A stretch of 64,000 bases of DNA from Echinococcus granulosus (Eukaryota > Platyhelminthes > Cestoda > Cyclophyllidea > Taeniidae), in contig NW_020170404.1 in NCBI RefSeq assembly GCF_000524195.1, positions 221,436-285,435 on the forward strand. The letters run 5' to 3'. This document shows positions 39,256 through 50,117 of the stretch, one piece after another. A program made the position numbers and the translations under genes. Position 1 is the stretch's first letter; the number at the start of each line of letters is the position of its first letter. The notes under the pieces were generated by a model, which saw only the letters and a program-made list of their open reading frames with translations, did no database searches and was not told where the DNA came from.

Positions 39256-41184
39256 TTAATTCTAGAATTTGATAATTTACAGGATAGGAATTTGAAAGCT
39301 GATGTGAAGTCTACGTGGCCGGTTATTCCTTTGTAGGGCAATAAAGTTATCTTCAGTACCAGACGACCAAGAAAATTAGTGGAGTTCCCAGTATCGCTCC
39401 CTACGATGGCATGGTATAACGTGTATAGACTTGTGAAATTTTATCTTTTAAATGAAATAGAAGCCATAGATATGTGCCAGACTACCGAAAAGATATTCCG
39501 TTTTGTGTTCTATGTTGTTCACCTACGTTTTGAAGCCTACCAACTTCGAACATTCATTGAATCTGGTGCAATTTAATCTTTTCTCCCCTAGAAACCCATC
39601 TCAACATGGGCACATAGCTATAAAAGCTTTCGTCAAATTTGCACTTTGATTTTCAAGATAATGAGCTACCTAGAGTTAATGCATCCTATTTGCAAGATCT
39701 TGCTAATAAAGAAACGTATTTTGTTTTTTGTTAAATTGTTTTGGATTTACTATACAGAGGAAAGGCTTTGGTATTACTTTACGTGAATGATGGTGGAAAA
39801 TCACTTGCAAAAAAATAAAGAGGTGAACACATGCAAGACAAGGGGATATATGTTAAGCATGTTCAGTAATCAAGAGTGATTAGTTTGCAACACATTTAGT
39901 TTATTTTATGCCTTAAGCAATTACGCATTAAAGATAGTGTAGTCAACATCTTTGAGCCATTTGCTGATTTACTGGCCTGCAATAATATTAAGCAATGAAG
40001 ACATCGCTAGTTATTTATCAGCAATCTACTCATAATGACATATGCTTGTTTCTGAGAAGTCACCTTACCCCTGAGAGACTATAAAGAATCAATAGTGTAA
40101 TGTACTGCAGTCGTACACGCTAAATACGCTAAATCCTAAATAAAACCTAATTCGAAAGTGGGCAGGAAGACGTTCTTTACCAGCAACGTACAAAACCAAT
40201 AAATTAACCAAAAGCAAATCTTATACATATTAATGAAGAAAAATAAAATCTTCTATTTCAGAACTTACTGGTGAGATTTGTGTTCTAGTTGCGAAGATGA
40301 AGATGCTATCACATCAATACCCACCTGCCTTCCTGATAATATCTCCTTCTATCAATGATAACAATCATCTTTTGAAACCAAACAATTATTTATTTAGCAA
40401 ACAAAACAAGGAATAGCAAGACATAAACATGGGGGACTATACCTAGTCTGTTGGTACTTAAGGTCAGATACGTAGAAAAAAAAGGTTAAATTAAAAGTAA
40501 AACTGCATGCTTGAACTGCGCTTATTCTAAAAACAGCTGATAGAGGTGCTTATTGTGGTTATTTAATTGTACAAAACTGTGCAAATTATTCGGTCACATT
40601 ACTATACAGGTTAACTGCAAACATAGGGGAGAACGTTGTTGCCTACTAAATATGGAAAAATCTGCTCTTCGCCAGAAAATATTACCTACTATATATCAGC
40701 TTGGTAAATAATCTCAGAATAAATATACACGCTCGTGACTATATTTAGTAAAGTCTCCCGATTATCAATCATAGTAGTCATCCTTTTCCTTAAAGCAAAT
40801 GATTGTTAAATAAGCGTGACTGCTATTTACTAAGCTAGGTATTGGAATAATTTGTAATAGAATTCCAGGCAGATACATTTCCTTACATTTGATTATAGAA
40901 CGCGCATCAACAGTATATGCGAAACCTTGAAAAAACTGGTATAATTAAACATAACCATTGATACCCGACAGACTTATATCTATGCTATGATTCCTCGTCA
41001 TTATGAAACTACTGTCGCTGGTAATTGATATAAATGACAGCTTATACAAGTGATATACAAGTGCGTAAATAGTGTTTAGGTGGTGAAAACGGTTGAATAT
41101 CGCAATTCGACAAAAAATCCCTTTTCCAAAAAGGCTTAGCCAAACATTGTTTGCCATAACAATCACTTCATTGCGATTTTATAA
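39256..41184. other. No gene recognised
   Basis: AT-rich. It begins with the likely 5' region of the minus-strand membrane-protein gene, where AAATTCTAG lies 6 nt before the ATG and could be a splice acceptor. The rest is featureless. Confidence 0.4.
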
Positions 41185-41330
41185 TGTATTGGTCGCCCAA
41201 TTCTCGGTCGCCGTAAAAAGCAACTTCGTGTATTGGCCATAGTATCTTCGTCAGGTGGGCAGGCCTCTGGACCATGCCGATGGGTCCAAGTCAGAGCATT
41301 ATGCCTTCCGTTGTCTTCAAAATGCCTTAA
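41185..41330 (+). mobile_element. LTR fragment of the TRIM family
   Basis: TTCTCGGTCGCC, TATCTTCGTCAGGTGGGC and CATGCCGATGGG resemble the LTR core; the 3' third is missing. It lies close to the minus-strand full element at 41.5 kb. Confidence 0.6.
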
Positions 41331-41496
41331 AATAGCCCAGAAAGCAATTTTAGTACTAGGCAGCATAAGCAATAGAAAAACCAGAGCAAATTCGTCTAAA
41401 TGAATAATTTTTGCATCAGAATACATTTTGTGGCAAACGTTTCCTTACACATTCAAAATCCATCAAAGAATAATCGTAACGAAACAAAACCAGGGC

Positions 41497-42448
41497 TGTA
41501 GCTTCCCAAGCCTACTCTGAAGGGGAAGGAGGACATGATGATCGGAAGGAATGCATGTACTAGACATACAGAGGGGATTGTACTGCTGGCATGGCCCAGA
41601 GGCCAACTCACTATTCGAGTACAATCCAAGGCACGAGGCGCAAACTATCAATGGGTTATCTAGCCCCTGACTTTTTAAGAGCTCTCATCGCTCTATTTGG
41701 TTGACCTTTGTGTCAGCCATCACAAAGTAATCAGTGCTGCGATAAAAAAACTACGAGTCAACCTCTCCCGTCACCAAATTTCTATGCACCCCGAGGGCTT
41801 AGACAACCCTAATGCCACCGATTTCTTTTAAAAACTATACTAGGTCTGAAAGTTCGGCATATATTTAAAATAGATTCGGGAACTGGGAAATGTGCCGACT
41901 ATTACGCGTGCCCTTAACTATACGCGGAAACATTGGCCTAGAAGTGGATTCATACAAGGAAAGAAGAGATTCAGTACAGCTCCATGGGCGTAAAAATTTC
42001 ATATTTATTCCTCTTTACCATCTCACACTCACTCCAGACTGAGCAGAGAGGTGAATGATTTGTTACGTATTCGCATTATCAATTTCTTTATGCGAGTGCA
42101 GTAAGCAGAGGTCATTTACGGCCCTTCTATTTTGGTTCGGCATTGATTCTCCCATTCGCAGCATATACGCTTCTTCTACTCCACTGAGGTTTGGCACTGA
42201 GTAGCCAAAATTAAGCACTTCATCCGTTAAGATTGTGTTTGCTTTTTGCTGCCATCAACCCTTCGTCCCGAAACTTCACTGAAGACGAAATGAGTTAAAA
42301 TTCGGGCAGAATATGGGCGTTCGACGTACAGAGGGAGTTAGCTACTTGCGTAGTCTAAAAGGCTGGTTTGTCTAGTAAGAATAACCTCTAAGGTACAAAG
42401 ACACTTTTAACTAAAACCGAGATTCAAACTAACAATCAACCTACTACA
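41497..42448 (-). mobile_element. TRIM-type LTR element, full length, degenerate
   Basis: Minus orientation. The 5' LTR begins near 42448 (TGTAGTAGG) and includes the CCCATATTCTGCCCGAATT block; the 3' LTR ends GAAGCTACA at 41497. The internal region resembles the other copies and is non-coding. It lies just upstream of POLR2H. Confidence 0.75.
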
Positions 42449-42666
42449 AAGGTATTTACCAGCCGGAATCTCCAAATGCTGTAGTAAAGACCTTTTAAAT
42501 TTTTTTGAAATTTGACACTTAAACGTTGTTGCTTAAGTATAACAATTTCGTTTTTCAAAAGCGTACATAATTGCAGTTGCAAGTGCACTTGTTTTGACAT
42601 AGTGAATTGCAGCTGCTTGTTTTGAGTTCTGCGACTGCTCTGGTTTGGGCTTGCATCCTTCAAGGT

Positions 42667-43140
42667 ATGACTGCGTTGCTAGAGGACATTTTTGATGTCA
42701 AAGACGTTGATAAAGATGGAAAGAAGTTTGACAAAGTCTCGCGCATTTTTGGAGAAAGCGAGTCCTTTAAGATGGGTTTGATTCTCGACATACACTCCCA
42801 GATATATCCTCTTAACAAGGGAGAGAAATTTCGTTTAGTTTTGACGAAATCTCTGCTAAATGATGTAAGTAACGTCGCGGACGACGACGACGATGATGAA
42901 GATGCCGCAGAGGAGCTGGACGGTCGGTTGGATAATAGCAAAATGGCAGAGTTTGACTACGTGTGCTATGGGAAAATTTATCGTATTGAAGGTCAGGATG
43001 GTTCTGACGACACTAATAGACTGGCTTGCTATGTCTCCTTTGGGGGTCTGTTAATGCAACTCACAGGAGATGCCAGTAACCTCCAAGGATTCCGTGTTGG
43101 GAAGCATCTTTACCTGATGATGAAGAAATTGGCCTTCTGA
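42667..43140 (+). CDS. POLR2H: DNA-directed RNA polymerases I, II and III subunit RPABC3 (RPB8)
   Basis: Single uninterrupted exon of 157 codons plus stop. RPB8 is a small OB-fold subunit shared by all three nuclear RNA polymerases. The match to the human protein is direct over the whole length: LLEDIFDVKDVDKDGKKFDK at the start, SESFKMGLILDIHSQIYPL, KFRLVLTKSL, FDYVCYGKIYRIEG, LACYVSFGGLLMQLTGDA and the C-terminal LMMKKLAF. The start chosen is the ATG at 42667, giving MTALLEDIF against human MAGILFEDIF; the open frame continues upstream only by chance. CCTTCAAG immediately before GTATG could be a cis or spliced-leader acceptor. The loop at residues 72-79 is a run of Asp/Glu, longer than in human (150 residues). 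Confidence 0.97.
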   Translation: MTALLEDIFDVKDVDKDGKKFDKVSRIFGESESFKMGLILDIHSQIYPLNKGEKFRLVLTKSLLNDVSNVADDDDDDEDAAEELDGRLDNSKMAEFDYVCYGKIYRIEGQDGSDDTNRLACYVSFGGLLMQLTGDASNLQGFRVGKHLYLMMKKLAF

Positions 43141-43220
43141 ATCCTTTTGCTGTACATGTAGGTATGTATATATCTGTTTTGTCTTGTTTGCTTGGATTCA
43201 ACTGAAGCGCACTGGTTCTT

Positions 43221-43226
43221 AATAAA
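43221..43226 (+). terminator. Polyadenylation signal of POLR2H
   Basis: AATAAA 81 nt after the POLR2H stop codon, in the right orientation; the first such hexamer downstream. Confidence 0.7.
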
Positions 43227-44447
43227 TTGTTTGACAGATGTCTCGTTTTCCTGATAACGCCTTTATGGCGTATTACCATAAGTCATGCTCGGTCGTTTCA
43301 CTCGTTGGCTAGCCTTTAAAGAGTAGTTAAGTGAGTTTTTCTGATAGTTCATGTCAAACTAACACGTTACTATAGTGTTCCATAAGCTCCACTCGATCAT
43401 ACTTCTTACGCCAGCTTATTTGGAACGATGCTCCTCCCGTTGTTCCGTACTCGGTGCATTTGCGGAGCTAGGCTTCGGTCGTTAGTGATGGTTTATTTTG
43501 GAAGTCTTTATTTAATTCGCGATGTTAATGTGGTTAGTTGGTCGCGCATATGTTAAAAATTTTCGCCGCATACTTAAATGCAAATGTAGATTTTTTGCGG
43601 CGCACTGCGGTTGCATTTTATCCTAGGCTTTTCAAAAATGATCTTGCTTCCACGCAACATTCACGGGGATAGTGATTTGCGCCTTAGAGGTACGGAATTT
43701 GTTAAGCGGCACAAAACTAGTGAGTCCCCCAGTCTACGCGTGTCACTGGATGCCGGACCTCTGGCTAGCTTGTGGTGCCCACGTGGAAGGCTGAGTACGA
43801 AGAAAGCTCAAGGAGATTCGGAGGATAGACCAATTTCGTTCTAGCCGTGATCCGTGTACACTGTTCAGTTCTCGAGCTTTCGGACGTCGTCTTTGTGGTA
43901 TTGCGTTCGGTCTATGTCGCCTCTGTTAAGAGGGTTTACAACGAAGTTTCGTTTGGAACACTACGATCTATTAACCGCCTTGGGGAGGACTTGGACGCCT
44001 CAGGCCATACCTGGAAGATGGAATGTTTGCATCCATTTCATTTTTGTGCAATCATTCGACGTCTACTAGAAGATATCTAATATGTTAATGGTTTGTCTAC
44101 ATGTCGGTTTCGGTGAAGGGGCTATTTTGGTCTCTGCCACTGCGCCATTGCCGTGTGTGATGGCCTCGAAACATACCAGCAACGCCACTACGAGTGTAAT
44201 CGTATACAAGCAAAAATATCCTATTTTACATGATGTGATTAGTTTAGACTAATCCGGACTTCGACAAACTAATTTGTTATGATTTGCTTGAGGTAGATTT
44301 CAAAGCGGCAGCTATGAGATTTTAAATAAACTGAAAATTGGCCCCCAAGAAGTCATTCTAGTCCCATTCGTTTCGCTTATTTAAGTTGACAAATTGTCCA
44401 TTCCCAAGGTCAAAAAGTTTGTTTGTTTTCTTGATTGGTTGTTCATA
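43227..44447. other. POLR2H-tetraspanin intergenic region
   Basis: Overlapping plus-strand frames at 43611-44080 have no conserved motif; an LTR fragment lies at 44125-44190. No promoter motif was identified. Confidence 0.4.
44125..44190 (+). mobile_element. Short LTR fragment of the TRIM family
   Basis: GGTCTCTGCCACTGCGCC and CGAAACATACCAGCAACGCC resemble the first half of the LTR core; nothing else of the element remains. It lies between POLR2H and the tetraspanin. Confidence 0.5.
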
Positions 44448-47400
44448 ATGGCCAAAAAACCATATCGTCACAGGTCGTCTGGTAAATTCAATTATGTAAA
44501 CCGATGGATAAAATACTTGTTATGCGTTACAAATTTCTATTTCATGGTAAGGTTATACATGTGTAACTGACTTCATAGATGGCCGGGTGTTTGCTTTTTA
44601 TACTCGGTGTAATAGCATTCGCTGAATCAGGTATTATAAATAGGAAATCTGGCATCAGTCTCTTACAATGGATATTTAATCTAACAGTGCTTGTGTTTGG
44701 CGTTGGTTTTATCACGACTTGTGTTGCATTTACCGGATTTATCGGGTCTCTGCGGGAAAATCAATGTCTCCTCAAATTTGTAAATTGAAGGATTTTAAAC
44801 GATCATTTTAGTATTACATTTCACTGGCTCTACTGTTTGTTTGTGAAACGATTGTTGGAGTGTTCTTCTTTGTGTATCGCGAGTCAGCGATAAGTCGCAT
44901 TGAGGAAGTGGTAAAGAAAACGTTCATTTCTCAGTACCGTGAAATTGGATTCGAGGATTCGACTAATTTCGTGGATTTCATTCAGATTGAGGTGATTTTT
45001 ACTAGGAAACGTCTAACCATTTCTTCGATGATGTTCATATTTTGTGTTTCCATTTTCTATAGGTTAGCCATTTTGCCAGTCTTTCCGAAACTTATTGCCA
45101 GCTTTGCTTGGATTTTGTTCTTGACTTGCCTTCCAAACATTTGCGTAATTTTCTGATCCTTGCTTGAGTACTTAGTTACTCGAATTTAAACTAATCAGCT
45201 TTTATTTAATTCAATTCGCTTCAGCTTCAATGCTGCGGTGCGAAAAGCTACAATGATTGGACGGAAAATCGGTACTTCTCGTGCAATTCCACAAACATCA
45301 GTTCTCAGGCCTGTGGTGTGCCCTATTCCTGCTGCAAACGAATGAACAACATTAATGTAGGTACTTAATCTCTCCTGGCAAATATTCCCTTGATCGTTGA
45401 TTGAATTAGGAAGCTACAGTTAGCGTATAAATAGCATTTAAATCGTGGGAAAATTTTTGCCGCTTCTGCTTGCCCTACCATAGTTCGGTTAAAAGAGCCT
45501 TGAGTCATCAAAGTAATCACGCATTATTATCACAAAATGTCTGTCTATTGAAATCAAAATGATAACTTGTTTGATCTTAAAGTGTACCCTGCTTCGCTGC
45601 AGCTATCTGCTCCGTAGAAAACACTGTACTATAGGGAGTTGATGTCATCTTTACTGTACGATACGTCGTTAGCTGGCTTAAAATTTTCCAAAACCGTAGT
45701 TGGTTAAACATCCCGGTTACGTTGTCACTTATTTTGACCTTTCATGGTTCCGCATTTGCATTACTTGTTGAATTATTTAGCTTTTTTTCTTTATTAGATG
45801 GTTCTTTTCTCAAGTTAATTCGCGAAATCTTGGAAGCATACAGACACGTCAGTGCTAGCAAAGGGGCCGCATAGTCAGGCTTCCGCCATATCCTTAAATT
45901 TGGATACTTCCAAGCTAATAGATATGTTAAAGGGTCCTCGTCAACCTTGTTTGTTAGTGGAATAGCAATAAATAACGCGTTGCAGGTAAAGTGTTTATGG
46001 ATGGCTGCGCTTTGTGTTTTTTACATAAATATGCTGGATCTAGATATATGATAAAACTGTTAATTTTCTGGCGCTCCAGCGACATGGTTTTAAACCATTA
46101 GAGCTTCCACCACATTTGGACGATGGAAAAAACTGACAAACCAGTGCGCAAGATCTTCAGAATTTTAACTGATAAAATACTCTGTTTTTTGCCCTTAGTC
46201 TTTTTACCCAATTGCAGGTCTATGTACTTCTTTTTAAACCTTCTAGCGATAAAGCAACACAATCGGTCAATCCTTCCATACCTCTAGGTATAAGTATTGC
46301 GGACAAGTCGGTTAAATTAAGAATTCTGAACCAACTACTTACACCTCTGTGTGGATGACACAACTCCATGCGGCCAACTAACGCCACAGTTCGGTAACTT
46401 CCGTAGTTCCACATAAGAGTATGCCTGAAGTCGGCTGGATTAGAGATATCCTGGCAGACAATTGCGGTGGTTGCTTTAGCTGACCATGCAGATGCTTGAG
46501 GTTTAGTGGACGAATCCCGCTTCCGTTGGATTGCAGATCCTCAACCAGCCAAAGATCTGCATCAACCACTCCAACTGGCTGTGTATGTGGTGTGTATATG
46601 TGCGTTTGTAGGAGAATGTGATAAACACGTCGTGCGGAAATGGAGTGCAGAATCTGTCCCCACCGCAGGCGGCACCGCTAGTGTGGACGGTGGGGTGCGT
46701 GCAGGCTCTTGCCTCCCTCCTCGAAGCAAATGTCGTTCCCGTCTCCTGTGCCGTCTCTGGCATCGCCGTTCTTCAGGCAAGTCACCTCTCGGTTCCCTTT
46801 CCCTCCCCCTTTTATTCAAAAAGTGTCGCGAATATTTAGTCACTATGACGATGGCTGACGCTGAAAATTGAGGAGGTATTTAAACATTGTTTACCTATCT
46901 TACAGACATTCAATAGGCGTCTTTGTAATATTTGCGATAGGTTTATTGCTTACTATTTTATCGGAGATGGCCTATTTCATTTATTACCGGGATCGAAGTG
47001 TAGTGCAAAGTTTACCTTTATCCATTCATTGTATTTGTATTTAATTATTTAAGTCATTATTAGATGCCTCTAGAATATGCCCCGAATTCCAGCCTGGCAT
47101 TGTAATTAATAAATTTCCGAGATATTTTAATGTTGCTTTCATTCCCTAGGATTTATGTTTTCTTCGCTGATTGGTCGTTCAAAATCGCGAAAGTCCAATT
47201 TGCGTTGTGATGCTCTTTCCCTCATTCATCCTTTCACTCCCTAATTTCCATAATACCTGTGCTGGGTTTCGCGTTTGATAGCTCAAAAGGGATTTGTGTA
47301 CCTCGATTGTGTTTTACTTAAAGTGTTCCCAAGAGTTGGTCTAGCAATTTTTTACAGTTTATAGTTATTTTTTAAGGCTGTCACGCCAGCATATGCAATT

Positions 47401-48980
47401 GTAGTGCCCCGAGGCTTCCCGGAAGGCAAAAGTGGTCATTACTCGGATGAAATATGTATTGTTGACATGGAGAACGGATTTGGACTACTGGCACGGCCCA
47501 GAGGCTAGGCCACCGAGCAAGGGTACAGTGACGGAGCCCTAAGTGACCTGTTAACAAAACCGAGAGTTAAAAAAACAACCAGCGTATTTCATAGCCCCTC
47601 GCCTCTTTCGAGCGTCGTCCTCGGCGCGATGTCACTGATTCCTCTTGGCAATTTCACTGGATCTGGAGTTTTGTTTTGTTTTGGAACTATTCTGGGGGGA
47701 CGAGGGAATGTGCGTATCATCACGCATCCCCATCGCTAGTCGTAGGGACACTGGTCTAAAAAAGCGGCGTCAAACAACAAAGGACGGAGTTTAGCATGAG
47801 AGTAGGGTTTCGCCTCCATTCCTCTTTGTCGCTTCGTTTTCACTTCTGTGCTCCCCTGCCAAACCTATTTGGATTCTAACCAGCTAGTGAAGAGGAGGAG
47901 ATGTCACTTGTTCGCTTTATTGACGTCTTCAAACAGATACAGTAAGAAGCTTCGTAACGAACTCTTTCAGATGATTTACGGCTATGGCTAGCGCCGCTTC
48001 AGTTGGCAATGGCTCTCATGCAAAAAAACAGGAATGGGGTACTTACCGAAGGTAGTCACATTCAGGCCCTCTGCTGGAAGTCTTCACATATTCTCCCATC
48101 CGCAGTATCCGCCCTTCTTCCGTCACGTCAAGGTTTAGCATTCATGAATGAAGAGCAGGGAACTTGTTCTTTAGGATCGGATTCACTTTTCGCTGTCACT
48201 AACGCAGCGCTCCCGGACTTCCTTGAAGAGATGCACGGCGACATAAAACTCGGACAGAATATTATTGTCTACCTAGAGTAGGGCTTGGGGACTACTTGCA
48301 TTGTACTGGCGGCGGTACAATGGCGGTGCCCCCCGGTGGCCTGTTACCAAAACTGAGGATTAAACAAACAATTCAAGCATTGCACAATCAATTTCGACCG
48401 CTAGCTTTCCCCACCCCATGCGCATTTCCTTCAGATTCAGTGATTTTTGCTTCTTTATTCAACTGTGGTAGTGTGATAGTGATTATCTTTTGCTTTATCA
48501 ATTCTATCCACAAAGAATAAGATAATTTATTTTCTGGAAATGGAACCGAGTATATTAGTACCTTCATGAGTATTTCTTTAAGAATTGGCATCTTCTGTGG
48601 TCTATATTCATTTGATATGCAGAGGTAGCTCGGGGTTGATAAATTTAGAAGTGCAGTTTAGGTTTTTTTTTCGAAGACTTGAATGAGTACCTCTACAACC
48701 AAGCGCCTGGTAATGAACAACACCGGGCTCGCCTATTAGACTCTTCCGATTCTATTTTTTTTCCACCGAACCTGCAACACGACTTCCGCGTCACTCATTG
48801 CCGCGCACTTACCATCACCCTTGAAAGCCTAAATGTGAAGCCCGCGGTCAGTTGGGCTGAGTAGTAAATCGTTGTGGCATTTTCTCGTTTCAGCTTCTGG
48901 CGATCCTCCTAGCGAAGGCGCTCTACACCCAAATTGGCGACCAATTGCGTCTGCTTCAACACGAGGGTCTCCTGCGTTAG
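44448..48980 (+). CDS. TspanC8-type tetraspanin, TSPAN33-like
   Basis: Six exons, all phase 0: 44448-44546, 44579-44779, 44812-44991, 45225-45356, 46612-46776 and 48894-48980, together 287 residues (human TSPAN33 is about 283). Four membrane segments lie near residues 19-47, 62-88, 101-125 and 243-270. The large extracellular loop has the CCG motif (163-165), PYSCC (193-197) and Cys at 180, 190, 212 and 233, making eight in total, the TspanC8 signature; vertebrate TspanC8 proteins escort the protease ADAM10 to the cell surface. Sequons NST (181), NIS (184) and NTS (209) suggest glycosylation. GSLRENQCLL after TM2 and the tail LLAKALYTQIGDQLRL match TSPAN33 well. Introns are 32, 32, 233, 1255 and 2117 nt from 5' to 3'; the last uses a GC donor (CAG|GCAAGT) and contains a complete antisense TRIM element. 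The closest paralogue within TspanC8 is not certain. Confidence 0.92.
47400..48386 (-). mobile_element. TRIM-type LTR element, full length, inside tetraspanin intron 5
   Basis: Minus orientation, about 987 bp. The 5' LTR runs 48386 to about 48206, the internal region has no long ORF, a purine tract GAAAGAGGCGAGG precedes the 3' LTR (47593-47400), and the end is CACTACA. It sits antisense within the 2117-nt last intron of the tetraspanin gene and accounts for nearly half of that intron. CAAT occurs beside both ends, though offset by two bases at one side. Confidence 0.88.
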
Positions 48981-50117
48981 CTGTCCTATAGCAGTGTTGT
49001 TTTTCTCTTTCCTCCCTTTTCTTTGTGTTCTATGGATCGTTTGTGTAAATTTCAATACAGAAAATTGCTTTACTGATTCAACCAGAAAATGCTCGTGTTC
49101 TTGCTCATTCTCCCCTGCACACATACACGCACCGTGAATTTGTTGGTTTGAAGGGCTTCTCACTTGGCACTTTACCATTATCCCTCTTCCCTTCCTTCCT
49201 CTCTCCCGACCCTCACTCCTCTCCGTGTTTGACACTGTCGCTAGGTGGGCATGTTCTGTTTCGATGCCTTTTTTGCGGATAGACGAGTTTTTTTTATTAG
49301 TAGATGATTTGCAATTGAGGGAAGGATTATTTTACACTGAATTCAAGGTTTCGGAACATACATTGTCATCTCCGGTTGTTCAAGCGCTCGCTATTCAAAT
49401 CAGTGCATAGTGTTAAAGTAGTTAAAAGTTTTCAAACAATCCTGGTTGTAACTTAAATTGTCAACAGGATCGTGAGGATAGTCTGCACCGCTCGTAGCCC
49501 TGGATGTAAACTATGTTGCTTAGTCAGAAGCGCCATCGTCCAATTCTCTGTCACGTTTGACGGATTTTGACATGGCGCTGTCGATTTCACTTGGTATTCC
49601 GGTGCGCGCTGAAGTTGTTGTCATCTGAAGTTACACTGAAGGGGTGGTTCGGACAGTTCCACCGTCCTTCTGACGATTGGACGAAATCTGTCCCAAAAAA
49701 TCGCCTTCTGGACTATAGGCTCTAAGGTACGAGTGTCTCACCAAGGCTGAGCGAGGACTACCTGACTGATGAGTTCGGGGAATTCTCCTTATCACCTAAA
49801 GTTTTGGGATGGAGGCATAGGGAACTGCCGCTATTGAGGGCATCTCCGCCCCAGTCACACTGTTTCTACGGATGCAAGTTCCTGCTGGTAAACAGCACTT
49901 CACCATCATTCCCTGTCTACTAGATGCACAAGGCTGCCTCTCTGTTCACCACAGGGAAATTTTTGTTGATTTATCCGCATCACGCATCCCCGCGTCCATT
50001 TTATCCTTGCTGAGCATCGCGTAAGGCAACCGCACTGGTTGCCATGACCCACCCCGTATGAAATAGAAAAAAAGGTGGAAACGAGATGTCCATTTGTCTT
50101 GTAGCTTGTCTGTCGCA
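48981..50117. other. Tetraspanin-CBY1 intergenic region
   Basis: The tetraspanin 3' UTR and the CBY1 promoter/5' UTR must lie here. No AATAAA was seen for the tetraspanin. The segment 49560-50000 is more GC-rich and may be CBY1 5'-UTR or promoter sequence. Confidence 0.4.

Noticed and set aside
43611..44080. Overlapping plus-strand frames between POLR2H and the tetraspanin
   Set aside because: Two frames are open over the same bases, no motif is conserved, and the composition is random-like.
46506..46871. Several long frames on both strands around tetraspanin exon 5
   Set aside because: Shadows of a GC-rich coding exon; only the frame with the NTSCGNG motif matches the family.
46906..47044. 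Open frame with a strong membrane helix (IGVFVIFAIGLLLTILSE) after a TTACAG acceptor, first taken as tetraspanin TM4
   Set aside because: Its phase does not match exon 5, and the exon at 48894 fits both phase and the TSPAN33 C-terminus.
49765..49795. CTGATGAG motif suggestive of a hammerhead ribozyme core
   Set aside because: No GAAA core strand or closing stems in the right positions; the same motif at 10.5, 23.4, 25.3 and 27.8 kb also lacks them.
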